A stretch of 64,000 bases of DNA from the NCBI GenBank assembly GCA_038040195.1, contig JBBPIR010000002.1:192342-256341 (forward strand). The letters run 5' to 3'. Below the pieces are notes generated by a model that worked only from the letters and a program-made list of their open reading frames with translations, did no database searches and was not told the DNA's origin. Every line of letters begins with the position of its first letter. Position 1 is the stretch's first letter. This DNA is from Chloroflexota bacterium. GTDB lineage: Bacteria; Chloroflexota; Limnocylindria; QHBO01. Positions 20,603-30,800 of the stretch are shown here, in pieces. The position numbers and the translations under genes are program-made.

Positions 20603-21697
20603 ATGCTTCGATTCGCGCGTACCCGACGTTCCGTCGCCCGCAGCGTGCTGGCGGTGGTCCTGCTGACGTCGGTAGCGACTCCCGCGGCCGCAGGGGACGA
20701 CCTCATCGTCCAGCGCGGTGACACGTTGTGGGACATCGCGCTGGAGCATGGAACGACGGTCGACGCCCTGGTGACACTGAACGGGATTTCAGATCCGTCG
20801 CTCATCCGGATCGGGCAGCGCATCGTGCTCCATCCTCCGTCGGCCCCTTCGTCGCCGCCACCGGCCGCCCCCGCGCCCTCCGCGCCCGCCATCCACGTCG
20901 TCCAGCTGGACGAGACGTTGTGGGGCATCGCGGTCCAATACGGAACCACGGTGGCTGCGCTGGTCGAGGCGAATCAGATCTCCAACCCGTCGCTCATCCG
21001 GATCGGCCAGACGCTGGCCGTTCCGCAGCTGTCGCCTCTGCCGCCACCGCCGGCTGCTGAGCCGCCACCCCCGGCCCCCGCCCCCACGGCGGAGCACGTC
21101 GTCCAGGCAGGCGAGACGCTGTGGGCCATCTCACGCCTGCACGGCACCACGGTCGAGGCGATCGTGGATGCGAACCTGCTGGCCAACCCGTCCTTCATTC
21201 GCACCGGTCAGCGCCTGGTGATCCCCGGCGCACCGGCATCCGCTCCGGCTGCCGTCACGAACTCGAGCATGCCGCCCGACATGGCCGCCAAGGTCGCGCA
21301 CCGGACCGAGGCGCGCGGGATCCTCCTCGAGGCAGCGAGTGAGTTCGGCGTCCCGGGCCCCTTCGTCCTGGCCGTGTCCTGGCACGAATCCGGCTGGCAG
21401 TCGGGGGTGGTATCGAGTGCGGGCGCGGTGGGGCTCATGCAGCTCATGCCCGACACGGCTGACTGGGTGGCGGACTCCCTGCTGCACGAGGTGGCCGCCA
21501 TCGACGATCCGCGTTGGAACGCGCGCGCCGGCGTCCGTCTCCTTGCCTTCTATATGGACCGATACCAGGGCGACAGGGCGAAGACCCTGGCCGCATATTT
21601 TCAGGGCATGGCCTCGGTCGACCAGATCGGCGTCCTGGTGTCCACCGTTCCATACAGTGACAGCATCCTGACCTTGGAGCAGATCTTCAGCCGCTGA
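20603..21697 (+). CDS. Secreted triple-LysM lytic transglycosylase
   Basis: This protein is predicted to bind and cleave peptidoglycan outside the membrane. The ATG at 20603 follows GGAGGAATGG and gives 364 residues. A signal sequence ([20 protein letters not shown], cleavage near TPAAAG) is followed by three LysM modules, each with GDTLW or GETLW and a SLIRIGQ/SFIRTGQ ending, separated by Pro/Ala/Ser linkers. The C-terminal SLT domain has the catalytic Glu in WHESGWQSG and the [14 protein letters not shown] block. It is divergent from rpsB and converges on yraN with a 7-base gap. Confidence 0.9.
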   Translation: MLRFARTRRSVARSVLAVVLLTSVATPAAAGDDLIVQRGDTLWDIALEHGTTVDALVTLNGISDPSLIRIGQRIVLHPPSAPSSPPPAAPAPSAPAIHVVQLDETLWGIAVQYGTTVAALVEANQISNPSLIRIGQTLAVPQLSPLPPPPAAEPPPPAPAPTAEHVVQAGETLWAISRLHGTTVEAIVDANLLANPSFIRTGQRLVIPGAPASAPAAVTNSSMPPDMAAKVAHRTEARGILLEAASEFGVPGPFVLAVSWHESGWQSGVVSSAGAVGLMQLMPDTADWVADSLLHEVAAIDDPRWNARAGVRLLAFYMDRYQGDRAKTLAAYFQGMASVDQIGVLVSTVPYSDSILTLEQIFSR

Positions 21698-21704
21698 GGA
21701 CAGG

Positions 21705-22076
21705 TCACCAGGCGTCGACAGCCGGCACGCGGGTCAGCCGCCACGTTCGAGGGCGCGGCCCGGGGACGACGGCCACCAGGTCGACGCGCAGACCGTCATG
21801 CGGGATAGCCTCGCCGCGCGCAAACGCCACCAGGGCGGCACTCACCCGTCGGAGATGCCGGGGACGCATCGACGCGACGGCGTCGCCGGCTCGACCGGTG
21901 CTCCGGAGCCTGACCTCAACCGCGACCAGACACCGATCCGGGTCGAGGGCAACGAGGTCGATCTCGCCCTCCGAGGAGCGATGGCGGGCCGCCAGGATCC
22001 GCCATTCCTGAGCCGTCAGCCAGTCGGCAACCGCTCGCTCCGCGGCACGCCCCAGCTCATGACGAGGATCGGGCAT
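21705..22076 (-). CDS. yraN: UPF0102/YraN family protein (predicted endonuclease-like)
   Basis: The family has a Holliday-junction-resolvase-like nuclease fold, with function still poorly defined. The motifs GRAAERAVADWL, GEIDLVALD and VAVEVRLRS correspond to the conserved Glu, Asp and Glu-x-Lys/Arg positions; the usual Lys of EVK is Arg here. It is 123 residues long and follows rnhB by 3 bases, the conserved pairing. Confidence 0.88.
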   Translation of the reverse strand: MPDPRHELGRAAERAVADWLTAQEWRILAARHRSSEGEIDLVALDPDRCLVAVEVRLRSTGRAGDAVASMRPRHLRRVSAALVAFARGEAIPHDGLRVDLVAVVPGPRPRTWRLTRVPAVDAW

Positions 22077-22079
22077 GGC

Positions 22080-22820
22080 TCAGTCGTCGCTGGGTTCGAA
22101 CGCGGCCTCATCAACCAAGGGGAAGTCCGCGAACTCCAGGTCCAGCGGCAGCTGGACGCCGGCCAGCAGCATTCGGATGGGCGCGAACGAACGACGGTGC
22201 CACGCGCAGGGCCCTTCGCGGATGAGGGCCGCGTAATGCCGGCGCGTCCCGTAGCCCTTGTGACGAGCGAAGCCGTAGCCCGGGAAGTGGGCGTCCATCT
22301 CGTCGCAGATGCGGTCACGCGTGACCTTGGCCACGATGGACGCGGCGGCGATGGAGGCCGAGATCGCGTCTCCGTCAATGATCGCGCGCTGCGGGTACGC
22401 CACCTCGCGAATGGTCAGGGCATCGATGAGCAGGTGATCCGGTGTTCGGGGGAGATGGGCCAGCGCCTCGCGCATGGCCAGCCGCGTGGCCTCCAGGATG
22501 TTGATCCGGTCAATGACCTCGACCTCCACGCAGCCGACGCCAATCGCATCCGCGCGGGCAACGATCTCTTCGTACAGCGACTCGCGGCGTGAGCGGGCGA
22601 GGACCTTGCTGTCCCGCAGGCCCCGGATCCGGGGACGGGCCGGCAGCATGACGGCCGCCGCCACAACCGGCCCGGCCAGCGAGCCCCGGCCGACCTCGTC
22701 CAGGCCGGCGATGCTCCGAAAGCCCGCGCGTCGCAGCTCGTATTCGTGGCCCAGGTGGGCGTCGCGGGGTCGGTGGACGGGGCGCCGGCGAGCGGTGAGG
22801 GCGGAGGCCCTGGCGCTCAT
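22080..22820 (-). CDS. rnhB: Ribonuclease HII
   Basis: RNase HII removes misincorporated ribonucleotides from DNA. The active site is visible as AGLDEVGRG (two acidic residues), DALTI and ASIVAKVTRD, with the FPGYGFARHKGYGT block. The ATG at 22820 gives 246 residues; the longer open frame overlaps rplS and was rejected. It starts 4 bases after rplS. Confidence 0.95.
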   Translation of the reverse strand: MSARASALTARRRPVHRPRDAHLGHEYELRRAGFRSIAGLDEVGRGSLAGPVVAAAVMLPARPRIRGLRDSKVLARSRRESLYEEIVARADAIGVGCVEVEVIDRINILEATRLAMREALAHLPRTPDHLLIDALTIREVAYPQRAIIDGDAISASIAAASIVAKVTRDRICDEMDAHFPGYGFARHKGYGTRRHYAALIREGPCAWHRRSFAPIRMLLAGVQLPLDLEFADFPLVDEAAFEPSDD

Positions 22821-22824
22821 CAGG

Positions 22825-23172
22825 TCAGCGCGTGGGGCGGCGCTCGCGGAGGGTGGCAGCCTTGCCGATCCGGCCGCGGAGGAAATAGAGCTGGGCGCGA
22901 CGGGCGATACCGTGGCGGACGACCTCGATCTTGTCGACGCGAGGAGCGTGGACCGGGAACGTGCGCTCCACACCCACGCCACTGCTGATGCGGCGCACGG
23001 TGATGGTCTGATTCAGGCCGCCGCCGCGCATGCGCATGACGGTTCCTTCGAAGACCTGGATCCGCTCGCGGGTACCCTCGACGACCTTGACCGATACGCG
23101 CACGGTGTCACCGGGCGCAATCTGCGGCACGTCGCGGAGCTGCTCACGTTCCAGCTCCTGGATGGGGTCCAT
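22825..23172 (-). CDS. rplS: 50S ribosomal protein bL19
   Basis: bL19 sits at the subunit interface. Visible blocks are [47 protein letters not shown] and [15 protein letters not shown]. The length is 115 residues. It has its own TATACT promoter about 96 bases upstream and is followed by rnhB and yraN, which probably share the transcript. Confidence 0.97.
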   Translation of the reverse strand: MDPIQELEREQLRDVPQIAPGDTVRVSVKVVEGTRERIQVFEGTVMRMRGGGLNQTITVRRISSGVGVERTFPVHAPRVDKIEVVRHGIARRAQLYFLRGRIGKAATLRERRPTR

Positions 23173-23267
23173 GCTCGCGATCCTCGCTTACGACCGGCTT
23201 ACCGCCGGATTGCCAGCTGGGGCTGACGCAACGACGCGACCGCCGGAGCGGCCGCGAACGAAGCAGG

Positions 23268-23273
23268 AGTATA
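23268..23273 (-). promoter_or_regulatory. Extended -10 promoter of rplS
   Basis: TATACT on the minus strand is preceded by TGC. A TTGGCG lies upstream but at a 15-base spacing, shorter than ideal. It lies between the trmD stop and rplS, so it can start a separate rplS-rnhB-yraN transcript. Confidence 0.5.
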
Positions 23274-23309
23274 GCAGCCGCCAATCCGCGCCAACAGGGC
23301 GGGGCTCAG

Positions 23310-24059
23310 TCATTCGGCCGCCGGGTCGCGGGATCGAAGGCGCTCGATCTCCTGTCGATCCGCATCGGTCAGGGGCGCCTGGTCGAGCAGGTCGGGACGG
23401 CGTTCGAAGGTGCGGCGCAGGGCCTCCTGGCGGCGCCAGGCATCGACCTGGCCATGGTGACCGGACAGGAGGATGGACGGCACGGGCATGCCCTCGAACT
23501 CCTCGGGGCGGGTGTACTGCGGATGCTCCAGCAGGCCGCCTGCGAACGAGTCGCCGGCAGAGGACGCGGGGTCGATGACTCCCGGCACGAGCCGGCTTAC
23601 GGCGTCGATGACGACCATGGCTGGCAGCTCCCCGCCGGTCAACACGTAGTCGCCGATGCTCACCTCGCGGTCCACCAATGCCCGGACCCGCTCGTCGACC
23701 CCTTCATATCGGCCGCACACCAGCGCCAGCCGGGACTCGCGTGCGAGCTCACGAGCCAGCCCATCGGTCAGACGTTCGCCGGCGGGGTCGAGGAGGATCA
23801 CCGGGACGCCCGCCGCGCGGAACGGTCCGATGGCCGCGGCAAGCGGCTCCGGCCGCAGGATCATCCCCGCTCCCCCGCCATACGGGGTGTCGTCAACGGT
23901 TCGGTGCCGACCGAGCCCGTGCTCGCGCAGGTCGTGCAGCTCCACCGCCACCACGCCCCTCTCGATGGCGCGCCCCAGGACACCGCTGGCCAGGACCGGG
24001 CGGAACAGCTCCGGGAACAAGGTGATCACGTCGATCTGCAGGCTGGGCGCTGGAGCCAC
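23310..24059 (-). CDS. trmD: tRNA (guanine-N1-)-methyltransferase
   Basis: TrmD methylates G37 of tRNAs and has the SPOUT trefoil-knot fold. Motifs: [11 protein letters not shown] at the start, [44 protein letters not shown] and [14 protein letters not shown]. The start is GTG and the length 249 residues. It follows rimM by 3 bases, as in the classic rpsP-rimM-trmD-rplS order. Confidence 0.97.
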   Translation of the reverse strand: MAPAPSLQIDVITLFPELFRPVLASGVLGRAIERGVVAVELHDLREHGLGRHRTVDDTPYGGGAGMILRPEPLAAAIGPFRAAGVPVILLDPAGERLTDGLARELARESRLALVCGRYEGVDERVRALVDREVSIGDYVLTGGELPAMVVIDAVSRLVPGVIDPASSAGDSFAGGLLEHPQYTRPEEFEGMPVPSILLSGHHGQVDAWRRQEALRRTFERRPDLLDQAPLTDADRQEIERLRSRDPAAE

Positions 24060-24062
24060 GGA

Positions 24063-24590
24063 TCAGACCTCCTCCAGCCAGGCGGACGGGTCGCGGATGG
24101 TCATGCGTCCGCCGTCCAGGTCGATGGCCAGCACGATTGATCGGAGCGCAGGGACCAGCAGCTCGGCGTCCGGCCCGATCACCCGGTACACCTCGTTGGC
24201 TCCTGCGCGGAAGACCTCCTCCAACCGGCCGAGGACCTGTCCCTGGGGGTCAACCACCTCGAGGCCCTCGAGCTCATGCCACCAGAAGGTTCCTGTCGGG
24301 AGCGGGGCAGGCGGTTCGGTCGCCGTGAGATGTCGGCCGATGAGGGCGGTCGCCGTTGCGTGGTCGGAGATTCCCTCGAGGCGCAGGACAGGACCGAGGC
24401 GCGAGGTTCCGACCTGCGTGATCCGCCGGGAAGCCTTCTCACCCTCGACCACGAGGGCAGCGCCCACGATCAGTCGGTCCGGCACGTCCGTCAGCGCCAT
24501 GACCCGCAGATCTCCCTCCAGGCCGCGGACGCCCATCACGCGGGCGACCGCCAACGGCTCACTCGTGGGCGACGATGTCGAGCTCGACAT
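24063..24590 (-). CDS. rimM: 16S rRNA processing protein RimM
   Basis: RimM binds uS19 and aids 30S head maturation. The N-terminal RimM barrel has VARVMGVRGLEGDLRV, and the C-terminal PRC domain has GTFWWHELEGLEVVD and NEVYRVIG with a closing LVPAL. The ATG at 24590 overlaps the end of khpA by 32 bases and gives 175 residues; a TTG nearer the conserved region would shorten it by about a dozen. The start is therefore uncertain. Confidence 0.92.
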   Translation of the reverse strand: MSSSTSSPTSEPLAVARVMGVRGLEGDLRVMALTDVPDRLIVGAALVVEGEKASRRITQVGTSRLGPVLRLEGISDHATATALIGRHLTATEPPAPLPTGTFWWHELEGLEVVDPQGQVLGRLEEVFRAGANEVYRVIGPDAELLVPALRSIVLAIDLDGGRMTIRDPSAWLEEV

Positions 24591-24795
24591 GGCGGCCGTC
24601 CCGAGCGCCCATGACGCGCAGCAGGCTCCTGATCGCGTTGGCGATCCGGCCATCGCGGCCGATGACCCGACCCATGTCCCGCTCGTCCACGACCAGCGTC
24701 AGGGTGACTTCGCCCTCACCCTCCTCGACGTCGACCTCGACCGCGTCGGGATGATCGACCAGGGAGCGTGCGATGTACTCCAGGAATGCTTTCAT
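24559..24795 (-). CDS. khpA: KH-domain RNA-binding protein KhpA
   Basis: This is a single KH domain with a VIGRDGRIANAIRSLL core containing the GxxG loop (GRDG). KhpA forms an RNA-binding partner complex with KhpB in Gram-positive bacteria; khpB is not in this window. The length is 78 residues. The start overlaps rpsP (ATGA), and the position between rpsP and rimM is conserved. Confidence 0.93.
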   Translation of the reverse strand: MKAFLEYIARSLVDHPDAVEVDVEEGEGEVTLTLVVDERDMGRVIGRDGRIANAIRSLLRVMGARDGRHVELDIVAHE

Positions 24796-25484
24796 GCCTC
24801 GGCCTGCTCAGTCTCTTCCGCGGGCTCTGCCGCTGGTTGCGCAGTCTCTGCCTCGGGTTGCGCAGTCTCTGCCTGGGGTTGCGCCGTCTCTGCCTCGGGT
24901 TGCGCCGTCTCTGCCTCGGGTTGCGCCGTGTCTGCCTCGGCCTCGACGGTCTCAACGTCGGCCTCAGCCTCGGTCTCCGTCGCAGGTTCTCCCGCGGCCT
25001 GCTCAGTCTCCGCCGCGGCCTCTGCCGTGCTCTCTGCCGTGGGCTCCGGGGTGGTTTCTGCGGTGACTTCAGCCGTCTCGGGGGGCGTCGTTTCCGCCGC
25101 CGTTTCAGCCGCCGTTTCAGCCGCGGACTCGCCGGCTGGCTCAGCCACGGCCTCAGCGGCGGGCTGCTTCGCTCGTGATGCGCGTCGCGGCTTCGCGGTC
25201 GCACCCTCCGCAAGGGCCGGAGCGGGCTTCCGCTTCAGCACGGCCCCGGCCACCGCGATCTTCATCAGCCGCTGGACGGCGGCCGAGGGCAGCGCACCCC
25301 GAGCCATCCAATTCGCGATCCGCTCGTCGTCCAGCTTGACCGTGACGGGATCAGTGAGCGGGTCGTAGAAGCCCAGGATCTCAAGCGCGCGCCCGTCACG
25401 CGAGCGCCGACTGTCGATCGCGATGACGCGATATGAGGGCCGCCTGGTGGCCCCCACGCGCGTCAGCCGGATGTGAACGGCCAC
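24792..25484 (-). CDS. rpsP: 30S ribosomal protein bS16 with a long Ala/Glu/Thr/Pro-rich tail
   Basis: The bS16 core (residues 1 to about 82) has VHIRLTRVGATRRPSYRV, SRRSRDGRALEILGFYDP and the LKLD-like turn VKLDDERI. The GTG at 25484 lies eight bases after AAGGA and begins the conserved core exactly. The total length is 230 residues against 80-90 normally. The extra 140 or so form a low-complexity acidic tail of Ala, Glu, Thr, Pro and Gln, ending in about five near-exact ETAQPEA heptads (about 185-218) encoded by a 21-bp tandem repeat. The stop overlaps khpA, so the tail is part of the intact operon frame. It is probably disordered and surface exposed. Confidence 0.93.
   Translation of the reverse strand: MAVHIRLTRVGATRRPSYRVIAIDSRRSRDGRALEILGFYDPLTDPVTVKLDDERIANWMARGALPSAAVQRLMKIAVAGAVLKRKPAPALAEGATAKPRRASRAKQPAAEAVAEPAGESAAETAAETAAETTPPETAEVTAETTPEPTAESTAEAAAETEQAAGEPATETEAEADVETVEAEADTAQPEAETAQPEAETAQPQAETAQPEAETAQPAAEPAEETEQAEA
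24835..24939 (-). repeat. 21-bp tandem repeat inside rpsP
   Basis: About five copies of a 21-base unit (plus-strand form near GGTTGCGCAGTCTCTGCCTC) differ at only a few positions. They encode the ETAQPEA heptads of the bS16 tail. The unit length is a multiple of three, so copy-number change keeps the frame. Confidence 0.85.
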
Positions 25485-25599
25485 GTGGTGGTTCCTTCTG
25501 TCTCTGAGGACGTTGCGTGACGCTGCGGCAGGATGCCATGAGGGGCTGACGAAGAGCCGAGCGCCGCGACAGGATAGCGCGTCTGACCCGAACCGGCGA

Positions 25600-26934
25600 T
25601 CACCGACCAGGCAGCCGCGGCGCTTGTCCGGGTCGTGCCCCGGCACTTCCGAGCTGGCGAACGAGCTTCTGCATCTCCTCGAACTGCCGCAGGAGCCGAT
25701 TCACGTGGGCCACGCTGGTTCCGCTCCCGGCCGCGATGCGGCGCCGACGGCCGGCCTTGATGAGGTGCGGCTCGCGGCGCTCGGTTGGCGTCATGGAGTC
25801 GATGATGGCCTCCACCCGCCGCAGCTCCCCGTCGTCCACGGCGGCCTGCGCCGCGCCGGCAAGTCCCGCCGCGCCGGGGACCATCTGGAGCAGCTGACCG
25901 ATGGGTCCCATCCGCTTCACCTGTTGAAGCTGGCTCCGAAAGTCCTCCAGGGTGAACCGCGACTCAAGGATGCGTTGGGCCGTTCGCTCGGCCTCCTCGC
26001 GGTCGACCCCTTCCTGGGCCCGCTCGACAAGAGTGACGATGTCCCCCATGCCCAGGATGCGCTGCGCCAGGCGATCCGGGTGGAAGGCTTCGAGCGCATC
26101 CATGCCCTCCCCGGTCCCGACGTAGGCGATGGGCACGCCGGTCACGCTCCGGATGCTCAGGGCTGCACCGCCCCGGGCGTCCCCATCCATCTTGGTCAGG
26201 ATCAGGCCGGTGAGGGGCAGGCTGGCGTGAAAGGTCTCGGCCACGCGCACCGCCTCCTGCCCCGTCATGGCATCCACCACCAGCAGCGACTCGGTCGGCT
26301 GGAGGGCGCTGACGAGGCCTTCCAGCTCGGCCATCATCGGCTGGTCTACGTGCTGGCGCCCGGCGGTGTCCACGATGACCACGTCCGCTCCGCCGCCGCG
26401 GGCGGCGACCAGGCCCGCCTCTGCGATCGCCGCTGGAGGTGTCCCGGTCGGGCCGGTCACGACCTCGACCCCCACCTGCTCCCCCAGCTGGACGAGCTGT
26501 TCCACGGCGGCTGGCCGGTAGACGTCGGCCGCGACCAGCAAGGGCCGATGGCCGTCGCGTCGCAGGCGGACCGCGAGCTTGGCGGCCGATGTCGTCTTGC
26601 CCGATCCCTGCAGACCGATGAGCAGCACCACAGCCGGGTCAGGTGGTCCGATTCGAAGGACGTGTCGCTCCCCGCCCAGGATCCCCACCAGCTCCTCATG
26701 CACGAGCTTGACGACCTGGTGGCCGGGCCGGACGCCGTCGAGGATAGCCGTGCCGATGGCGCGCTCCCGAACGCGGGCGACGAAGGTTTTCACGACCCGG
26801 AAGTGCACGTCGGCTTCCAGCAGCGCCAGGCGGACCTCGCGCAGGGCCGCGTCCAGGTCCGCCTCGGTCAGCCTCGCCTGACCACGCAGGCGTGCGGCGA
26901 TGGCCTGGAGGCGAGCCGACAAGGTTTCCAGCAT
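25600..26934 (-). CDS. ffh: Signal recognition particle protein Ffh
   Basis: Ffh is the SRP54 GTPase that binds signal sequences and 4.5S RNA. The N domain (LETLSARLQAIAARLRG) is followed by the G domain with GLQGSGKTTSAAKLA, DTAGRQHVD and TKMDGDARGGAA, then the Met-containing M domain with SMTPTERR and the GSGTSVAHVNRLLRQF RNA-binding helix. The ATG at 26934 gives 444 residues. It follows ftsY by 19 bases. The 115-base gap to rpsP may contain a weak promoter but I could not fix one. Confidence 0.96.
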   Translation of the reverse strand: MLETLSARLQAIAARLRGQARLTEADLDAALREVRLALLEADVHFRVVKTFVARVRERAIGTAILDGVRPGHQVVKLVHEELVGILGGERHVLRIGPPDPAVVLLIGLQGSGKTTSAAKLAVRLRRDGHRPLLVAADVYRPAAVEQLVQLGEQVGVEVVTGPTGTPPAAIAEAGLVAARGGGADVVIVDTAGRQHVDQPMMAELEGLVSALQPTESLLVVDAMTGQEAVRVAETFHASLPLTGLILTKMDGDARGGAALSIRSVTGVPIAYVGTGEGMDALEAFHPDRLAQRILGMGDIVTLVERAQEGVDREEAERTAQRILESRFTLEDFRSQLQQVKRMGPIGQLLQMVPGAAGLAGAAQAAVDDGELRRVEAIIDSMTPTERREPHLIKAGRRRRIAAGSGTSVAHVNRLLRQFEEMQKLVRQLGSAGARPGQAPRLPGR

Positions 26935-26953
26935 CAGATGCTCCGGGTCACGG

Positions 26954-27835
26954 TCAGGCTGCCAGCAGCCAGTCGAGATAGGCGTCCGGGTCGAACGGCG
27001 CGAGATCGCTGAGGTCTTCGCCGAAGGCGGTGAAGACGATGGGGATCCCAAACTGATCGACGACGGCCAACGCCACCCCACCCTTGGCCGTGCCGTCCAG
27101 CTTGGCAAGCACGATCCCGGTCACCCCGGCCTGGGCCAGGAAGGTCTCCGCCTGGGAAAGCCCGTTCTGCCCCGTCGTGGCATCCAGCACGAGGAGGACG
27201 TGACGTGGCTGGTCAGGTCGTTGACGGGTGATCACGCGCCGCACCTTGGCCAGTTCGGCCATGAGGTCACGGGCGGTCTGCAGCCGCCCGGCCGTATCGA
27301 CGATGACGACGTCTGTCCCGCGGGCCACGCCTGCCGCCACCGCGTCGAACGCCACCGCCGCCGGGTCGGCCCCCGCGCGCTGCGCAACGACCCCGATGCC
27401 CAGGCGGTCGCCCCACAGCCGCAGCTGCTCTACGGCGCCCGGGCGATAGGTGTCAGCCGCGGCCAGGAGCACGCTCCGACCCTCCTTCTGGAAGCGGGCA
27501 GCCAGCTTGGCCGCAGTCGTGGTCTTGCCACTCCCGTTGACGCCCACCACCAGTATGACCGCCGGCGGTGGGCCAACCTCGAACGGTTGGTTCGGCACGC
27601 GCCGCAGTCGCTCCCCGAGCTCGGCCGCGATCGCGGCATTGGCCGACACATCGCCGCGAGCGGTCCGCTCCCGCGCCCCGACGACGATCTCGGCCGCCAG
27701 GCGCGGACCGAGGTCGGCCGCGACGAGCGACTCCTCCGCCTCTGCCCACGCCGCCTCATCCGCGGCGCGATCGGCTCCCAGGGCCGCCCGCAACCGCGCG
27801 CCGAGGCCCGAGCCGACTCGCGACATCGCCGTCAT
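26954..27835 (-). CDS. ftsY: SRP receptor FtsY
   Basis: FtsY is the SRP receptor GTPase at the membrane. The NG domain shows [33 protein letters not shown] and [11 protein letters not shown] with a terminal [11 protein letters not shown]. At 293 residues it lacks the long acidic A domain of E. coli FtsY. It lies between smc and ffh, the conserved Gram-positive order. Confidence 0.96.
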   Translation of the reverse strand: MTAMSRVGSGLGARLRAALGADRAADEAAWAEAEESLVAADLGPRLAAEIVVGARERTARGDVSANAAIAAELGERLRRVPNQPFEVGPPPAVILVVGVNGSGKTTTAAKLAARFQKEGRSVLLAAADTYRPGAVEQLRLWGDRLGIGVVAQRAGADPAAVAFDAVAAGVARGTDVVIVDTAGRLQTARDLMAELAKVRRVITRQRPDQPRHVLLVLDATTGQNGLSQAETFLAQAGVTGIVLAKLDGTAKGGVALAVVDQFGIPIVFTAFGEDLSDLAPFDPDAYLDWLLAA

Positions 27836-27855
27836 CGGTTCACGCGCTGCGACGG

Positions 27856-30800
27856 TCAGGCGCTGACTTCAACCGGCAGATCGGCCAACCGAAGCGATAG
27901 GACCCGGCTGACGGCCGCATCGGTCATGGTCACCCCGTAGATCGTGTCCGCGGTCTCGATGGTGGCCCGGTTATGGGTGATGACCACGAAGTCGATCGTC
28001 TGGGCCAGCCGCCGCAGGGCATCGGCGAAGCGGGTGATGTTGGCCTCATCCAGGGCCGCGTCGACCTCGTCCAGGATGCAGAACGGCACCGGGTTCACGC
28101 TCAGCATGGCGAACAGCAGAGCGACGCCGGCCAGGGCGCGTTCCCCTCCGGAGAGCATGGCCAGCCGCTGGAGTCGCTTGCCCGGGGGCCGCACCGCGAT
28201 CTCGATCCCGCCCGGGGCTTCGCTTTCCGCGTCCTCGGTCAGCTCGAGGGTGGCACTCCCGCCGGCGAACAGCAGCTGACAGTATTCGTCGAACCGCTGC
28301 CCGATGGCGGCGAAGGCCGCCTGGAACTGCTGGCCGATCTCCAGGTCCAGGCGAGCAATGAGGGCCTCGGTGGATTCGGCAGCTCCCCGCAGGTCCGTCT
28401 CCTGGGCGCTCAGCTCCTCCAGCCGGGTCGACAGCTCCCGATGCTCCTGGATCGCAAACGGGTTGACCGATCCGATCTGCTGCAGGGTGCGCCGGGTCTT
28501 GCGCATCTCATCGGCCAGCTCGTCATCGGCCAGGTTCTCTGGGGTGGGTCGATCGTCCTCGCCCGCGGCCTCCGCGCCTGCAGGCTCGGGCAGTCCTTCG
28601 AGCGAGAGCTCGCGCTCGCGATCCAGCCCGGCCAGCGCTTCGTCCAGCCGCGAAACCTCGGCCACGACCTCCTGCCGAGTGCCTTCGAGCTCCGCTAGGC
28701 GGCCACTTCCCCCGCCGCGTTGCCGCTCGGCGTCCAGAAGCGTCTCCCGCTCCGTGGCCCTGGCTTCTTCGGCGCGCGACCGCGCGTCCGCCGCCGACTC
28801 CTCCGCCGCCCGAGCGGCCGTCAGCGTGCTTGTCGCCTCCGCCAACCCGGTCGCCAGGCCCTCCCGCTCCGCGGTGAGGCGGGCGAGCCGCTGTTCCAGC
28901 TGATCGACCCGCTCGGCATGACGTGCGTCCGTGGTGCGGCGGTCCACCGTCTCTGAATCCTGGGCATCCGCGGCCAGCACGGCGCGATGCCACGCGTCCC
29001 GAGCCGCGTCTCGTTCCGCGGTCGCCGTGTCGCGCCGGGCACGCGCCTCGAGCGCCGCCGCCTCAAGTCCGGCAAGTTCCCGTTCGAGGTCGGTAGGGAG
29101 CACGGGAATGGCCAGCGTCGCGGGGAGGGCTGCCAGCTCCGCGACCAACGCGTCCCGCTCGTCGTTCACGCGCGCGAGTCTGCCATCCGCCGTGGCCGCT
29201 TCCTCGTCCGCCCGCCGCCGGCCGATGCGCGCGGCGTCGACTGCCGCCAGTGCGGCATCGGCGGCGGAACTGGAGCGCTGGAGCGCGGCGTTGGCCGTCG
29301 CCTGCCGTTCGCGGGCGGCGCCGAGGTCGGCCTCCAGGCGCGCCGCGTGGCTGGCCAGTTCGGCGCGCCGGGCGGCGCGGCCGGGCGGAGCTCGGAGCTC
29401 ACCGGCTCTGCCGCGAACCGTAACCACTCCACGCGCGTCAGCCAGATCGCCGGAAAGCGTGACCGCCGCCCATCCGTCGGGGAGGCGCGGCCATCCCTCC
29501 AACAGGGCCTCGATGCCGGGCGCGACCACGGTCCGATGCAGGACGTCCGGCGCGACGCGCTCCCCCAGCACCTCGGCCAGGGTCTGGGTCGCGCCCACTG
29601 CCCCCAGGGCCGCCTCGCGCCCCGGCGGCATGCCGTTGGCCGGGCGCACGAGATGCGCATCGCCCGAGGTGTCGGCCACCGCCGCGTCGGCTCCCGGCCG
29701 CCATAGGAAGGCGCGCTCGACGTCACCCAGGACGGCGGCCACCGCCAGCGCCACGCCGGGCGGAACCGGTCGGAGCCCATCACGCAGGGTCGTCCAGCCG
29801 TCCGCCCGGAGGCGCTCGACCAGGTCGTTGGTGGCGTCGTCCCCGGCCGCTTCCAGCTCGGCCAGGTCTGATTTGATGCGGGCTGCCCGCTCCTCGAGCT
29901 CGGCCAGCGCCACGCCGGCACGGGTCGCCTCCGCGGCGGCCGTCTCGCGTTGCTCGGCGGCCAGCGTCATCCGAGCCTCGGCCCCTTCCAGCTCCACGGC
30001 GGCCACGCGGAGTACGTCGGCCAGCCCGGCGACGGTCGCGCTGGCCGCCGTGAAGGCCGTTTCAGCCGCCGTCCGCTCCCGCTCGAGGCGCTCGCGGCGC
30101 GCGGCGGTGACCGCAGCGCGCTCGGCGGCATGCCCCGTTTCCGCCAGCCGGTCGGCCTCGCGTCCAAGCAACGTGGCGAGGGCCTCCTCGGCCGCGAGGA
30201 GCTCCCTGTCAGCCTCCCGGGCCCGCTCCGCGGCCTCGTGCCATAACTGCTGTGCGGCAGACGCGCTGTCGCGAAGGGGGTCAGTCCGTCCAGCGCTCGA
30301 CGGTTCTCCGGCGATCGGTTCCTCGGCGGTCAGCTCGGTCAGCTCGCGCCCGGCCCGATCGGCCTCCGCTGCCAGGTCCAGGTCGCGCTCGACCAGGGAG
30401 TCATGCCGCCCCTCGGCCCGGATCACCGCCTCGCGGGCCGTCTCCCAGTCGGATGACGCCTGGCCGCTCGCGCGTTCACCGGCCCAATAGCGCTCCTCGG
30501 CTTGCTCGACCGCCTGGCGGCCGGTGGCCTGAGCCGCCCGCTCGGCTTCGATATCCGCCGTCACGGCCGCCGCGCGACGACGCGCTTCGCCCAGGCTCGA
30601 TTGCAGCACCTGGCCCCGGCGGGCATGGTGCTCGAGGACGAGTGCCCGCGCCCGGCTTCCGAGGCGGTCGTGTGCCTCCTGGTGCTCGGCTTGGAGGGCC
30701 AGCCGCCGAACCTGGGGCCGCAGCTCGCGGACCAGGTCCGAGACCCGGGTCAGGTTGTCGCGGGCCTGGGCCAGCCGCGAAAGCGCCTCGTTGCGCCGGA

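Noticed and set aside
24835-24939. Possible CRISPR-like array
   Set aside because: The 21-bp units are directly adjacent without unique spacers and lie in a coding frame; there are no cas genes.
24768-25178. Plus-strand frame with repeated LCLGLRR units, looking like a repeat protein
   Set aside because: It is the antisense reading of the bS16 tail repeat; the sense frame joins a conserved ribosomal core and overlaps khpA.
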